Program-made: the position numbers and the translations under genes
Origin: an uncultured Prevotella sp.
GTDB lineage: Bacteria > Bacteroidota > Bacteroidia > Bacteroidales > Bacteroidaceae
Direction: 5' to 3'
DNA: 50,732 nt
Assembly (NCBI GenBank): GCA_934196725.1
Contig: CAKPWR010000012.1
Span: 1 to 50,732, forward strand
Notes under the pieces: generated by a model
Told to the model about the DNA's origin: nothing
Seen by the model: the letters and a program-made list of their open reading frames with translations, nothing else
The model's database searches: none
Shown here: positions 18,083-26,293 of the stretch, piece after piece
Layout of the letters: each line of letters begins with the position of its first letter
How positions within the stretch are numbered: the stretch's first letter is position 1

Positions 18083-18126
18083 TATAGCAACAAACATTGA
18101 AGCGAACTCCAATGTCTTTTGCTATA
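18083..18126. other. Hairpin upstream of the methyltransferase gene
   Basis: TATAGCAA (18083-18090) pairs with TTGCTATA (18119-18126). Inside it ACATTG (18094-18099) pairs with CAATGT (18110-18115). It lies 41 bases upstream of the Mod start, in the 469-bp gene-free stretch 18043-18511, and could be a leader hairpin. Confidence 0.5.
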
Positions 18127-18283
18127 GCTGATAGGTGCGTTTGGAACTAAATTATTATCGGAGTAAAACGGGCAGCGGACAGAAGGATTAGCTGAAAGCC
18201 ATCCAAGGAAAGCCTTGATGAAGTGAAAACAAAGAAGAAGCGTGAGCTTCCCTTATCTACACTTAGGCTTTTGCCGGGCCCAT

Positions 18284-18345
18284 CCACACGATAAGTTCCG
18301 CCCACGCTATAGCGCAGGCGTTTACAGAACTTACTCTTTGTGTGG
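18284..18345. other. Nested multi-stem inverted repeat in a gene-free stretch
   Basis: Four nested stems share one axis: CCACAC/GTGTGG, TAAGTTC/GAACTTA, CGCC/GGCG and CGC-tata-GCG. Together they form a 62-base rod-like fold. No protein-coding frame covers it. It could be a small structured RNA, a recombination site or a mobile-element end. The rest of 18043-18511 shows nothing I can name. Confidence 0.5.
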
Positions 18346-18511
18346 AATATAACTTTAATTCTGGCAAAATTTAAGTGTATCCGAACAAATTAGTAAACGC
18401 AAGTTTATAATCTTACTATGTTATATCTTTCTTTTCTGTTTCTTATATTTCTTCCTTTTTAAATTGTTATACATTCTATAAGTTACCGATTCCATTGATA
18501 TATGAACTCAG

Positions 18512-18787
18512 TTATTTGTCATTGTAATGTCCTTCTAGCTCAATAATGGACACAAGAATTTCTTCATCAAGTATGTCATAGATAATCCTGTCCTGGGCAG
18601 TAATATGTCTAGAATACGTGATGTCGTTTCCACCTTTCAAAGGTTCTGGATGTCCTTTACCTGTTCTAGGGTGCTCAGAAAGTTCTGGAATCAACTTCTC
18701 TAGTTTTTTGAATAGAGGTAGATTTGATTTCTTCCATTTCTTAATGACCTTCTGTGCATCCTTAGAGAATTCTATTCGATATATCAT
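18512..18787 (-). CDS. YoeB/Txe-family toxin (ribosome-dependent mRNA endonuclease)
   Basis: A 91-residue toxin with the YoeB layout: N-terminus MIYRIEFSKDAQKVIKKWKK, then HPRTGKGHPEPLKG, SRHITAQDRIIYDI and the C-terminal EGHYNDK. The Glu in PEPLKG, the Arg in the QDRIIY segment and the His-Tyr near the end match the YoeB catalytic residues. Such toxins cut mRNA in the ribosomal A site. I chose the start at 18785-18787 because it makes an ATGA overlap with the antitoxin stop, a standard coupled arrangement, rather than an in-frame ATG 15 bases earlier. Confidence 0.9.
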   Translation of the reverse strand: MIYRIEFSKDAQKVIKKWKKSNLPLFKKLEKLIPELSEHPRTGKGHPEPLKGGNDITYSRHITAQDRIIYDILDEEILVSIIELEGHYNDK

Positions 18788-19062
18788 AAAGCTTCCATCC
18801 ATGCGATTGCATCTTGTGCTGTGTCAAAGCACAGAGTTTCTCCGTTTTTATGTTCTTCTCTCGCCTTGTCAAGCTTCGCTTGCAAATCGGGAGTAATCAC
18901 ATTTTCATCCATGGTCTTGTTCTTACTCATAAAATCCATAAGAATGGATTCTACATAATTGTTAAGGCTGCGATTGGTAGCCTTAGCACACTCCTTGAGC
19001 TCCTCAAGAAGCTCTGCTGGTAACCTAAATGAAGTAGGTACACGTAATGTTGATGTGCTCAT
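18784..19062 (-). CDS. Antitoxin with ribbon-helix-helix N-terminus
   Basis: A 92-residue antitoxin. The N-terminus (about 4-45; LRVPTSFRLPAELLEELKECAKATNRSLNNYVESIL) is a ribbon-helix-helix DNA-binding domain, which should repress the shared promoter. The charged C-terminal part (about 55-92, with LQAKLDKAREEH) is the likely toxin-neutralising segment. It precedes and overlaps the toxin gene by 4 bases. A YoeB-type toxin paired with an RHH antitoxin, rather than the usual Phd/YefM fold, is a known mix-and-match arrangement. Confidence 0.85.
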   Translation of the reverse strand: MSTSTLRVPTSFRLPAELLEELKECAKATNRSLNNYVESILMDFMSKNKTMDENVITPDLQAKLDKAREEHKNGETLCFDTAQDAIAWMEAL

Positions 19063-19090
19063 ATCCTTTGTTTTTAATTGTTATTTGGGG

Positions 19091-19098
19091 CAAAGATA
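19091..19098 (-). promoter_or_regulatory. -7 element of the toxin-antitoxin promoter
   Basis: The minus strand reads TATCTTTG, an exact TAnnTTTG match, 29 bases before the antitoxin start. No clear -33 TTTG is seen. Confidence 0.55.
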
Positions 19099-19264
19099 AT
19101 AAAAAATAATGAGAAACGAAGTAATTCTTGGGTTTTTAACACAGATAATAGCGATAATAATTATTTCTCTTACTAAGAAACGGATGGAAAGTCTGTAAGT
19201 TTCATGTGCCATCCTGTAGATTTCAAATGCGAATGGGGACATTTCACTTATTGCCTTACCAGGA

Positions 19265-19296
19265 CACAATATTGCCCCTAGGCGGGCAATATTGTG
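19265..19296. repeat. 13-bp perfect hairpin upstream of the toxin-antitoxin pair
   Basis: CACAATATTGCCC (19265-19277) and its exact complement (19284-19296) enclose six bases. It is part of the gene-free stretch 19063-20072, upstream of the antitoxin promoter. Confidence 0.65.
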
Positions 19297-19408
19297 CCGT
19301 CGAAAGATAAAAAATACCACGTCGGGATAGAGATTTCCACATGACTATAAAACGCTTCACCAAAAGCATAATGGCAGACGGAATTCTTCTGCGTGTAACC
19401 CCTACTTT

Positions 19409-19848
19409 CAAATCCACTCTTCACTCTTCACGCATGTGACATAAACATCTGAATACAAATCACTTACTGCGGTGAAGAGTTACGCCGACTCTTCACCACT
19501 CTTCACCACTCTTCACCATTTGGGCTTCTATTGTGACCAGCATCAAGCCTCTATTGTGACCAGCATCAGGCTTCTATTAAGCTTGGTTTAAGCCTCCTTT
19601 AAGTTTGGTTTAAGCCTTCTTTGAATTTGGTTTAAGCCTCAGATAAAGTTTACGTAGGGTTTTGTTAAAGTTTACTTGAGCCTTATTCCGATTTCTTGGA
19701 CCTCCAATTTCCCTTATAAACAGCAGAAAAAAACAATCGGGTGAAGAGTGGTGAAGAGTGGTGAAGAGTCGGCGCAACTCTTCACACCCATAAACACTTC
19801 ATTTTCAGTAATTTACACCATATACGTGAAGAGTGAAGAGTGGAATTG
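19409..19848. mobile_element. MITE-like element with terminal inverted repeats
   Basis: A 440-bp non-coding unit. The outer 20 bases at 19413-19432 (TCCACTCTTCACTC...) and 19825-19844 are perfect inverted copies; with one mismatch the match extends to 24. Further in, each arm carries a hairpin made of GGTGAAGAGT and ACTCTTCACC and three tandem GGTGAAGAGT units (19471-19518; 19740-19787). The centre holds short direct repeats of its own: two of CTATTGTGACCAGCATCA and three of TTGGTTTAAGCC type. It contains no transposase, so it could be moved only by another element. A target-site duplication is not obvious. Confidence 0.5.
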
Positions 19849-20017
19849 AGAGTAGAGTTTTTCCTTCGTTTCAGAACTTCTTTTAAATATAAGCTCAGTA
19901 ATTTGTCATTAAATTATTGTTTTAGAAGAAAGATTATAAGAAATAACGAAAAAGAATATGATTTTTAACACTAATAACCGCAATAATAGTCGCTCCGCAT
20001 AAATTTTCCTCTCAAAA

Positions 20018-20049
20018 ATTGTAAATATCAAATAAATATATTATCTTTG
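20018..20049 (+). promoter_or_regulatory. Promoter of the two-gene unknown operon
   Basis: ATTG (20018-20021), 20 bases, then TATCTTTG (20042-20049). Transcription should start near 20055. This rules out the in-frame ATG at 20052 and supports the start at 20073. Confidence 0.6.
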
Positions 20050-20072
20050 CCATGTGTTTAAAAAAAATTATT

Positions 20073-20453
20073 ATGGAATATCAATGGTTTGAAGAATTGC
20101 CACCGAGTTGTCCGCCATTTGACTCTGTTGAATGCGATGGTACTTATTTCCGTGTATCACATGGAAATCCTGCGGAATCAGAGGACTTCTTCTCTCAAAA
20201 ACGCTTGGCACCAAACAAAGTTTTTAAGGGAGAAGGTATTGATGATTGTATAGTGAGAGCTGTATCCGTCTTTTCTTTATTGGAAGATGCAAAACGACTA
20301 TTGAAACTTCCAAAGTTCAAACATGCCAATATAGCAGAAGTAAGTCTTCTACCTATGGATGGCAAAATCAAGAAAACATTCAAAAACTCTCATTATTCTT
20401 GGTGGAGAAGCAAAGCGTTTGATATTAAAAAGGCAAAAACAATAAAATTATGA
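20073..20453 (+). CDS. Unknown protein, first gene of a coupled pair
   Basis: A 126-residue soluble protein I cannot name. It starts MEYQWFEELPPSCPPFD, has a central SEDFFSQKRLAPNK segment, and ends with the distinctive HYSWWRSKAFD. The general plan (N-terminal CPP, DF in the middle, H-x-x-WW near the end) recalls small uncharacterised proteins in many bacteria, by memory only. An upstream ATG at 20052 falls at or before the predicted transcript start. The stop overlaps the next start (ATGA). The A/T-rich codon use and the setting beside a toxin-antitoxin pair and a mobile element suggest an acquired module. Confidence 0.75.
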   Translation: MEYQWFEELPPSCPPFDSVECDGTYFRVSHGNPAESEDFFSQKRLAPNKVFKGEGIDDCIVRAVSVFSLLEDAKRLLKLPKFKHANIAEVSLLPMDGKIKKTFKNSHYSWWRSKAFDIKKAKTIKL

Positions 20454-20881
20454 ATAAGAAACAATCCATACTAAAAGTAGATAGCATATTGGAGTACTAC
20501 GACAATCCTCAACTGCTAACCGCAAGGGATTGTTTTGATACTTTGTATTTGTGCTTATTGTATGAAGATACTCCCGAATGTAAATATACAGCAATTCGTA
20601 TTTCAAGTAAAAGATTGCAGGATTTTTGTACGGGAAAGAAGGACTTACGTTCTTTGTTCTTGTCGCCAGAAGGAGATAAGGAATATTTCAATGTGAGGAG
20701 TTCTGATAACAGCCTTGTGTTGGATTCGAGAATCAGTACAGCAATACCTGAAGATCGTTTGCCAGATGATGGCTATTATCTAGAAACTTCTGGTAAGGAA
20801 AGCATTGTGGTTAATATCCCTGTCAAGGATAAAGGTCTGTTTACTGAACTCGTCAGAAAGTTTGGTTGGGCATGTATGTAG
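20450..20881 (+). CDS. Unknown protein (DUF6575-like), second gene of a coupled pair
   Basis: A 143-residue soluble protein. The N-terminal half (VDSILEYYDNPQLLTARDCFDTLYLCLLYED, then IRISSKRLQDFCTGKKDLRSLF) resembles the DUF6575 pattern of a 'YYD.P.L' opening followed by 'S..RL..F..G..DLR..F'; I hold this only moderately. No catalytic motif is visible. It starts in the stop of the previous gene (ATGA overlap), so the two are made together in a fixed ratio, as in toxin-antitoxin or effector-immunity pairs. It ends 34 bases before the convergent AraC gene. Confidence 0.75.
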   Translation: MNKKQSILKVDSILEYYDNPQLLTARDCFDTLYLCLLYEDTPECKYTAIRISSKRLQDFCTGKKDLRSLFLSPEGDKEYFNVRSSDNSLVLDSRISTAIPEDRLPDDGYYLETSGKESIVVNIPVKDKGLFTELVRKFGWACM

Positions 20882-20914
20882 CTATCCTCAGTAGCCACGC
20901 CTTTTCTCTTGGCG

Positions 20915-21742
20915 CTACTCCGCCCCCATCCGGTAATTCTTAGGCGACAAACCGGTATGCTTCTTGAAGAAGGTGCCGAAGGCGGAGGCGTTCGGGAAAC
21001 TGAGATCACTGGCTATCTGCTGAATCGTCTTGTTCGTATTCTTCATCAGATAGATGCTGCGACGAATAATCGCCTTGAAAAGTAATTGCTGAACCGTCTT
21101 GCCACATACCGACTTCACGATGACGGAGAGATATTTGGGAGTGATGCAGAGCTGGTCGGCATAGAAAGCCACACTCCGCTCACGCATGAAATTATCCTCT
21201 ATCAATTTAACCAGCGACTCGAAGACCTCTACCTTGCGCTCCATCTCCTTACCCGCCGTCTTGAACGTAGAAGAGAAGATGCTGCAAAGACGATAGGTCA
21301 CAGCCATGAGAAGCAGTTTCTGCTCATGCTGGCTGTAGGTATCCGGCTCTTCCTTCTGCTCCAACTTGAGAAGCATCCGGGCATAAGACGACAGCATTTC
21401 CTCATAACCCGTATGTGCTACGGTACAAGCCGAAGGATAGAGCGTAGAATAAAGACGCATGCTGACAACGGTATTGCCCAGCATGTGGCGAATCTGCTCT
21501 ACACGGTAGAAAAGCAAGGTAAACCGGAAATCTGGAGAGGTTTCCTGAACCTGCAACAGGATGCCGGGAGAGAGAAAAACCGACTCACCCATAGACGCAA
21601 CAAAGGATGCTCCGTCTACACAGAAACGGAACATCCCTTGATGACAAATGACTATTCCGACATAATCAGAATAGAAAGGCTGCATGAGAAAATGAGGAAT
21701 TTCCTGAGCCTCATATATGATGATATTATCTGTTATCTCCAT
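20915..21742 (-). CDS. AraC-family transcriptional regulator
   Basis: A 275-residue regulator. The N-terminal half is a cupin-type sensing domain (about 15-110). The C-terminal half carries two helix-turn-helix motifs, the second in the form TIQQIASDLSFPNASAFGTFFKKHTGLSPKNYR, the standard AraC signature. The ATG at 21740-21742 is preferred to one 42 bases upstream, because a -7 element sits at 21773-21780. It lies downstream of and in the same direction as the TolC-EmrA-EmrB operon, separated by a terminator. It is a plausible regulator of that operon, though direct evidence is absent. Confidence 0.9.
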   Translation of the reverse strand: MEITDNIIIYEAQEIPHFLMQPFYSDYVGIVICHQGMFRFCVDGASFVASMGESVFLSPGILLQVQETSPDFRFTLLFYRVEQIRHMLGNTVVSMRLYSTLYPSACTVAHTGYEEMLSSYARMLLKLEQKEEPDTYSQHEQKLLLMAVTYRLCSIFSSTFKTAGKEMERKVEVFESLVKLIEDNFMRERSVAFYADQLCITPKYLSVIVKSVCGKTVQQLLFKAIIRRSIYLMKNTNKTIQQIASDLSFPNASAFGTFFKKHTGLSPKNYRMGAE

Positions 21743-21772
21743 TTTTTCTAATTGCTTGAAATGCGAAGATAA

Positions 21773-21780
21773 CAAAAATA
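21773..21780 (-). promoter_or_regulatory. -7 element for the AraC gene
   Basis: The minus strand reads TATTTTTG (TAnnTTTG), 30 bases before the chosen start. The -33 box is unclear. Confidence 0.45.
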
Positions 21781-21823
21781 TCAATTCCCTCGGATGATAA
21801 CCTTGATTATTTATGATATTTTA

Positions 21824-21854
21824 GCAGAATCCTGCCGCTTCCGGCAGAATCTGC
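21824..21854 (-). terminator. Terminator of the EmrAB-like operon
   Basis: A strong G/C-rich stem (CTGCCG/CGGCAG core with outer GCAGA/TCTGC pairing) lies 11 bases after the transporter stop. On the minus strand an A/T-rich run follows it. Confidence 0.6.
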
Positions 21855-21864
21855 CTCCTCATCC

Positions 21865-23559
21865 CTACCTTCTTCCCAAGTTTTTCACATTCACATTCTT
21901 CAGCAGATACTCGCGGGTCAGCTCCTTGATGTTGCGCTTGCGCCAAGGTATCACGAGCATCAAGCCTGCACAGATTAGACAACCATAGAAGGTCCAGCCT
22001 GCCATCTCCTTGATGGATACCAGGGTGGCTTGCACCTGTACCTTTCCCTTCGCACTCATGGCTGCCATGTTCTGCGCCTCGGTCACACTCTTACCCTGAT
22101 ACTGCATACCCATCACCGTCTGGTCGTAGGTCTTAGCCGTCTCAATGCTGGTACGGTCGTAATCTTGTGCAAAGCGGGTTACGTAATACTGCTGGCGATG
22201 CTGAAGCACATTGGTGTAGAGAGCCGAACCGATGCAAGGGGCGATGACCATACGGACGGTGAGCATGATGCAGACCCAGGTGGACATGAAACGGTAAGGC
22301 ATGCGCTGATTGGCTATCGTGGAGATGAGCGAATAGAGCAGCATCATTCCCGTAGAACGGATGATGATAGGCCATTTCATGCGCTCATACATGCCGTCAT
22401 TCTGCACCTCGAAATACATGAAGAGGGCGTAGCCTCCGATAAAGAGGAAGCCCAGACAGTACATCCACTTCAGATGAACATTCTTGGCTCTGGCGATGAC
22501 CGCGAAAATCAAGCCCACGGTATATCCCACCATCACCCAGTTGCCCAGGGTGGCATTCTGCCAGTTGTCTATCTTCATTCCCACATTGGTGAATACATTC
22601 ACAAACATGGCGCTGGAGTTGCAGACCATCAGGAGAAAGAACAGCATGATGCCGTAATTGATAACCCTGAGCTGGAACACCTCCATGATAAAATAAGGTG
22701 AACGGCGGGTCTTCTCCAGATAGATGAACAGGGCGGTGAAGATGAGACAGACCACCGTAGAGTAACGGATGGTAGGATCATCAAACCAGTCAAGCGTCTT
22801 GCCGAACACCATCACATAGGCAAACGAGCAGAGCATGATGCTGAACACCGTGACATTGCCGAACTTCGACATCGTGATCGGAAACTTCGGCATCGGATAC
22901 TTATGATAAGGCATGGTGAAGAACACGATGATGATGCCCGCCAGCATGAATGCCATCATGAAATGATACACATACTGCCACTCGTAAGCATAGGCAAGCC
23001 AAGCCGTGAGCCAGGTGCCCAACTGTCCGATAATCATGAAGAAAAGATAGATGACCGGCTGGGACACCATCTTCTCAGAATCCACCGCATCCCAAGCCTC
23101 CTCGGTGGTAGGCTCGCAACCCGGCGTGATATTCTTCGTTGCCTCAATGCCGAAGCCGTATCGAATCAATACAAAGAGATGCGCCATCAGAAGCGTCTGG
23201 CGAACAAAGCCCATCAGCAGACTGCACAGTCCGAGGATGAACAGCGAATCGGTCTGGGCGCAGACGAAACTGAGCAAAAAGAGAATGGAGAATCCCACGA
23301 TACACATCATCTTCTCTCTTCGGATGCACACCAGTTCGTAGAAGAACGGCGAGAAAGCCGCCATTCCTATCGACGTGCAGAAGCCCGCAAAGGCGATGTA
23401 TTCCGACTGGATGCCCAGTCCGCTCATCATCTCTCCGCTGTTGGCGGAATAGACACCACTCATCGTAATCATCGGCACGAAGAGGATGATCATGAAGATG
23501 ATGCCCAGCGGTTTCGGCACCCAGTCATAGAACGGATAATTCTTATATTCTTCTTCCAT
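21865..23559 (-). CDS. MFS multidrug efflux transporter (EmrB/QacA-like, DHA2)
   Basis: A 564-residue inner-membrane protein with about 14 hydrophobic helices, the number found in the DHA2 drug:H+ antiporter group. The N-terminus (MEEEYKNYPFYDWVPKPLGIIFMIILFVPM) leads straight into helix 1. The second half has a loop between helices with many Gln and Thr residues (about 460-510). It is the third gene of TolC-adaptor-transporter, 22 bases after the EmrA-like gene, and should supply the energised part of a tripartite pump spanning both membranes. Substrate unknown. Confidence 0.9.
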   Translation of the reverse strand: MEEEYKNYPFYDWVPKPLGIIFMIILFVPMITMSGVYSANSGEMMSGLGIQSEYIAFAGFCTSIGMAAFSPFFYELVCIRREKMMCIVGFSILFLLSFVCAQTDSLFILGLCSLLMGFVRQTLLMAHLFVLIRYGFGIEATKNITPGCEPTTEEAWDAVDSEKMVSQPVIYLFFMIIGQLGTWLTAWLAYAYEWQYVYHFMMAFMLAGIIIVFFTMPYHKYPMPKFPITMSKFGNVTVFSIMLCSFAYVMVFGKTLDWFDDPTIRYSTVVCLIFTALFIYLEKTRRSPYFIMEVFQLRVINYGIMLFFLLMVCNSSAMFVNVFTNVGMKIDNWQNATLGNWVMVGYTVGLIFAVIARAKNVHLKWMYCLGFLFIGGYALFMYFEVQNDGMYERMKWPIIIRSTGMMLLYSLISTIANQRMPYRFMSTWVCIMLTVRMVIAPCIGSALYTNVLQHRQQYYVTRFAQDYDRTSIETAKTYDQTVMGMQYQGKSVTEAQNMAAMSAKGKVQVQATLVSIKEMAGWTFYGCLICAGLMLVIPWRKRNIKELTREYLLKNVNVKNLGRR

Positions 23560-23581
23560 ATATTACTTCATTTCCTTCTAG

Positions 23582-24745
23582 CTACTTTTTATTTCTCTCA
23601 GCCTTCACTACCACCATCATACCTGCAGCCAGGCGGGCATTGTCTTCCTTGCTGAGGTTAGTGAAGTCGATTCTTACAGGCACACGCTGCTGAATCTTCA
23701 CGAAGTTACCTGCCGAATTATCGGTAGGAACAAGAGAATACTTGGAACCGGTAGCACCGGAGATAGCGGTAACGGTGCCCTCAAACTCCTTGTTGCTGAT
23801 GGCATCCACCGTCATGCGTACCTTCTGACCCACATAGAGATTCTCTACCTGAGTTTCCTTATAGTTGGCGATGACCCATTTTTGGGCATTAGGAAGGATA
23901 TAGGTGATGGTGGTACCTGCATTCACCATCTGTCCCTCTTCGATAGAGCGGCGACCCAACTTACCATCGCATGGCGCTACAACCACACAATAAGAGAGGT
24001 TCAGCTTCGCCATCTCCACCGCAGCCTCAGCCCGCTGGATGGCAGCAGCCACATTCTGCTTGCGGGTAACCACCTCGTTCACGCCCTTATAGGCAGCAGC
24101 CTGCTGTCGCTTTACCGACTCCAGTTTCTTCTTGGTAGCCGCATATTCCACTTCGAGCTGCTCCAGCTGGATAGGTGTAGCCGCCTTCTTCTCTACCAGG
24201 TTGCGATAGCGCTCGCAGTCCTTGGCGAGTTTGGCAAGACGCACCTCTATCTCATCGATGGATGCCGAATAGACGGTAGCCGATGTCTGGGTGGTCTGCT
24301 GGGTAGCATCAATCACGTTGGCTCCCGCCTTGGCATCCTTCAGTGCCGCCTCAGCCTCCATCAGACGGATGCGATACTCACGGTCGTCGAGGATAAGAAG
24401 GGTATCACCCTTGTGAACCTCCTCGTGTTCCTTGAAGCAAACCTTGGCGATATAGCCCGATGCACGGAGGTTGACAGGAGAGATATACTGCTCTACCTGG
24501 GCATCATTACTGGTTTCATGGGCATTATAATCCAGGAAGAGGCAGACGATTTTCCAGAGTCCGAAGGCAAGGATGGCTACGCCAATGAGACTGGCGATGA
24601 TCTGACGGATGCGCTGCTTCTTCAATTTCTTCTGCATTTCCTCGTGAGACATCTGAGTGGTTGCTGCATTTTCCTCGTGAGAAGTCTGAGTTGCTGCATT
24701 TTCCTCACAAGCGGTTTCTATCTTGTTGTTTTCGTTCTGTTCCAT
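23582..24745 (-). CDS. EmrA-like efflux adaptor (HlyD family)
   Basis: A 387-residue periplasmic adaptor. The cytoplasmic N-terminus carries an imperfect repeat (ENAATQTSHE and ENAATTQMSHE, residues ~17-36), then one membrane anchor (about 50-72), a half-lipoyl motif GDTLLILDDREYRIRL, a coiled-coil hairpin (about 125-240), VVAPCDGKLGRRSIEEGQMV, and a beta-barrel ending. It couples the MFS pump to the TolC-like channel. It lies 39 bases after the TolC gene and 22 before the transporter. Confidence 0.92.
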   Translation of the reverse strand: MEQNENNKIETACEENAATQTSHEENAATTQMSHEEMQKKLKKQRIRQIIASLIGVAILAFGLWKIVCLFLDYNAHETSNDAQVEQYISPVNLRASGYIAKVCFKEHEEVHKGDTLLILDDREYRIRLMEAEAALKDAKAGANVIDATQQTTQTSATVYSASIDEIEVRLAKLAKDCERYRNLVEKKAATPIQLEQLEVEYAATKKKLESVKRQQAAAYKGVNEVVTRKQNVAAAIQRAEAAVEMAKLNLSYCVVVAPCDGKLGRRSIEEGQMVNAGTTITYILPNAQKWVIANYKETQVENLYVGQKVRMTVDAISNKEFEGTVTAISGATGSKYSLVPTDNSAGNFVKIQQRVPVRIDFTNLSKEDNARLAAGMMVVVKAERNKK

Positions 24746-24784
24746 TGTTATATTCTGATTGATTATTACTTAATGATTCCTTTG

Positions 24785-26110
24785 CTATTTTACCTGATCC
24801 AACTGTCCGGTGAGTTTCAGGAGCGAGAGATTCGCCACCTTATATTTATAGTAGGCGGTGAGATAATTGTTCATTGCCTCGCTCATGCGCATCTCATCCT
24901 GAAGAACGGCGGTCATCGTTCCTACACCTTCTTTATACTGGTCGGCAGTTACGCTATATACATCCTGCGCCAGGGTATAGTTGTCAAACTGCTTCTTGTA
25001 GTTGCGCTGACTGTTGTTCACCTCGCTCACGGCGTTCATATAGTTTGCCTGCATTCCCTTGAGCGCATCCTCGTATCCGATGCGGGCATTCTCCTCCTCC
25101 ACCTTGGCACGTCTGATTTTCGAACGCTTCTCGAAACCATCGAAGACAGGCACTCTCAACTGGATGCCGATGCCATTGGAACCATACCAGTGGTTGGATT
25201 CGCCCGAATGAATCCAATGTTCTATCTTATCGGTAAAGGCAGAATACATCAGGCTTCCGGTAAGGCTCACAGAAGGCAGATAGCCATCCTTGGCGAGTTG
25301 GGTCTGCTTCTGTGCAAGTTCCTTTTTCTTCTCCAGGAGCTGGAGTTCGTAGAGATTGGTGTTCAATCCGTTGGCATTCACCGTCTCTATCTCTCCCGGA
25401 TTCACCTCCGTTACCTTGATCTGCTTATCCGCAGGATAATCTATCACATACTTGAGCATGGTATATTGCTGGTCGAGCATGGCGATGGCGTTATCGCGCT
25501 GCACGGTAAGATTCTCGATGTTGAGTTTCACTCGCTTCACATCCACCTCCAGGGTCATCTGATTATCGTAGAAAGCCTGGGTGATACCGTAGAGTTCTTC
25601 CAGACGCTTGATGTTGTCGTTCACCAGACGAATCTGCTCGGCAGTATTCTGCGCCATGTAATACATCTTAGCAGTCTGCACGATGAGGTCTTCACGTGCC
25701 TTCTCGTAAGAGAGCTGGTTGAGATGGTCAGCAATCTTGGCAATGTCGATGGCAGTATTCACCATCTGGTTGTAGAGCGGCATCTGGAGCTGCAAGCCTG
25801 CCGAAGCATTATACTGCAGGGTCTTGGTAACATTGTAAGGTTTACCGTAGGCAGAACCGTCAGTCACGGAAACGGGAGGCGTAAAGTTATCGTTCAACTG
25901 TGCCACGGCATTGATTTGCGGCAGCAGCTTCGCCTGGTTCTCGCTGATGGAATACTTTCCCTTTGCAATCTCGTTCCTGCTTTTTTGCAGCGACAGATTG
26001 TTATCCACCGCCATCTGCAGGCACTGGCTCAGCGACAGAGTTTCCTGCGCCATCATGGCAGAAAAAGCCCCGAGAGCCAGACAAAAACATAATATCTTTT
26101 TCTTGTTCAT
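24785..26110 (-). CDS. TolC-like outer membrane efflux channel
   Basis: A 441-residue outer-membrane factor. The start at 26108-26110 gives the signal peptide MNKKKILCFCLALGAFSAMMA, followed by QETLSLSQCLQMAVDNNLSLQ, the usual first helix of the family. An upstream in-frame ATG would put 25 extra residues before it and lie upstream of the -7 element. It is the first gene of the three-gene MFS efflux operon, and is distinct in sequence from the other TolC-like protein at 10360-11820. Confidence 0.9.
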   Translation of the reverse strand: MNKKKILCFCLALGAFSAMMAQETLSLSQCLQMAVDNNLSLQKSRNEIAKGKYSISENQAKLLPQINAVAQLNDNFTPPVSVTDGSAYGKPYNVTKTLQYNASAGLQLQMPLYNQMVNTAIDIAKIADHLNQLSYEKAREDLIVQTAKMYYMAQNTAEQIRLVNDNIKRLEELYGITQAFYDNQMTLEVDVKRVKLNIENLTVQRDNAIAMLDQQYTMLKYVIDYPADKQIKVTEVNPGEIETVNANGLNTNLYELQLLEKKKELAQKQTQLAKDGYLPSVSLTGSLMYSAFTDKIEHWIHSGESNHWYGSNGIGIQLRVPVFDGFEKRSKIRRAKVEEENARIGYEDALKGMQANYMNAVSEVNNSQRNYKKQFDNYTLAQDVYSVTADQYKEGVGTMTAVLQDEMRMSEAMNNYLTAYYKYKVANLSLLKLTGQLDQVK

Positions 26111-26155
26111 TTTTAATATGTTTCTTATGATATAAAATACAATTGAATTCCGGTG

Positions 26156-26163
26156 CAAAGGTA
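26156..26163 (-). promoter_or_regulatory. -7 element of the MFS efflux operon
   Basis: The minus strand reads TACCTTTG (TAnnTTTG), 46 bases before the TolC start. No well-spaced -33 TTTG is present, as may be expected if the AraC activator helps. Confidence 0.5.
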
Positions 26164-26249
26164 CTGATTTTCTGCAAATAATCACTATTCACAAAATATC
26201 ACAAAATGTTCAAAATTGCCGTTTCTTTTAGTATTAGGTTCCTGGAAAC

Positions 26250-26281
26250 AAAAATCCCCCACAGATACTTTCTGTGAGGGA
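26250..26281 (-). terminator. Terminator of the acetyltransferase gene
   Basis: On the minus strand CCCTCACAG, a short loop, then CTGTGGGGG, followed by ATTTTT. It lies 13 bases after the GNAT stop. Confidence 0.75.
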
Positions 26282-26293
26282 ACTTTATCATAT

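Noticed and set aside
19081..19320. A 79-codon minus-strand open frame upstream of the antitoxin
   Set aside because: It overlaps the antitoxin promoter and a perfect hairpin, has no family likeness, and ends in a hydrophobic low-complexity tail.
19471..19787. GGTGAAGAGT repeats as a possible CRISPR array or set of replication iterons
   Set aside because: Units are only 10 bases with no spacers and are mirrored at both ends of the element. No cas or rep gene is near, so a MITE-like element explains them better.
23882..26092. A 736-codon open frame antisense to the EmrA-like and TolC genes
   Set aside because: The minus-strand genes are certain by family. The plus-strand translation is rich in His and Leu with no domain, typical of an antisense shadow.
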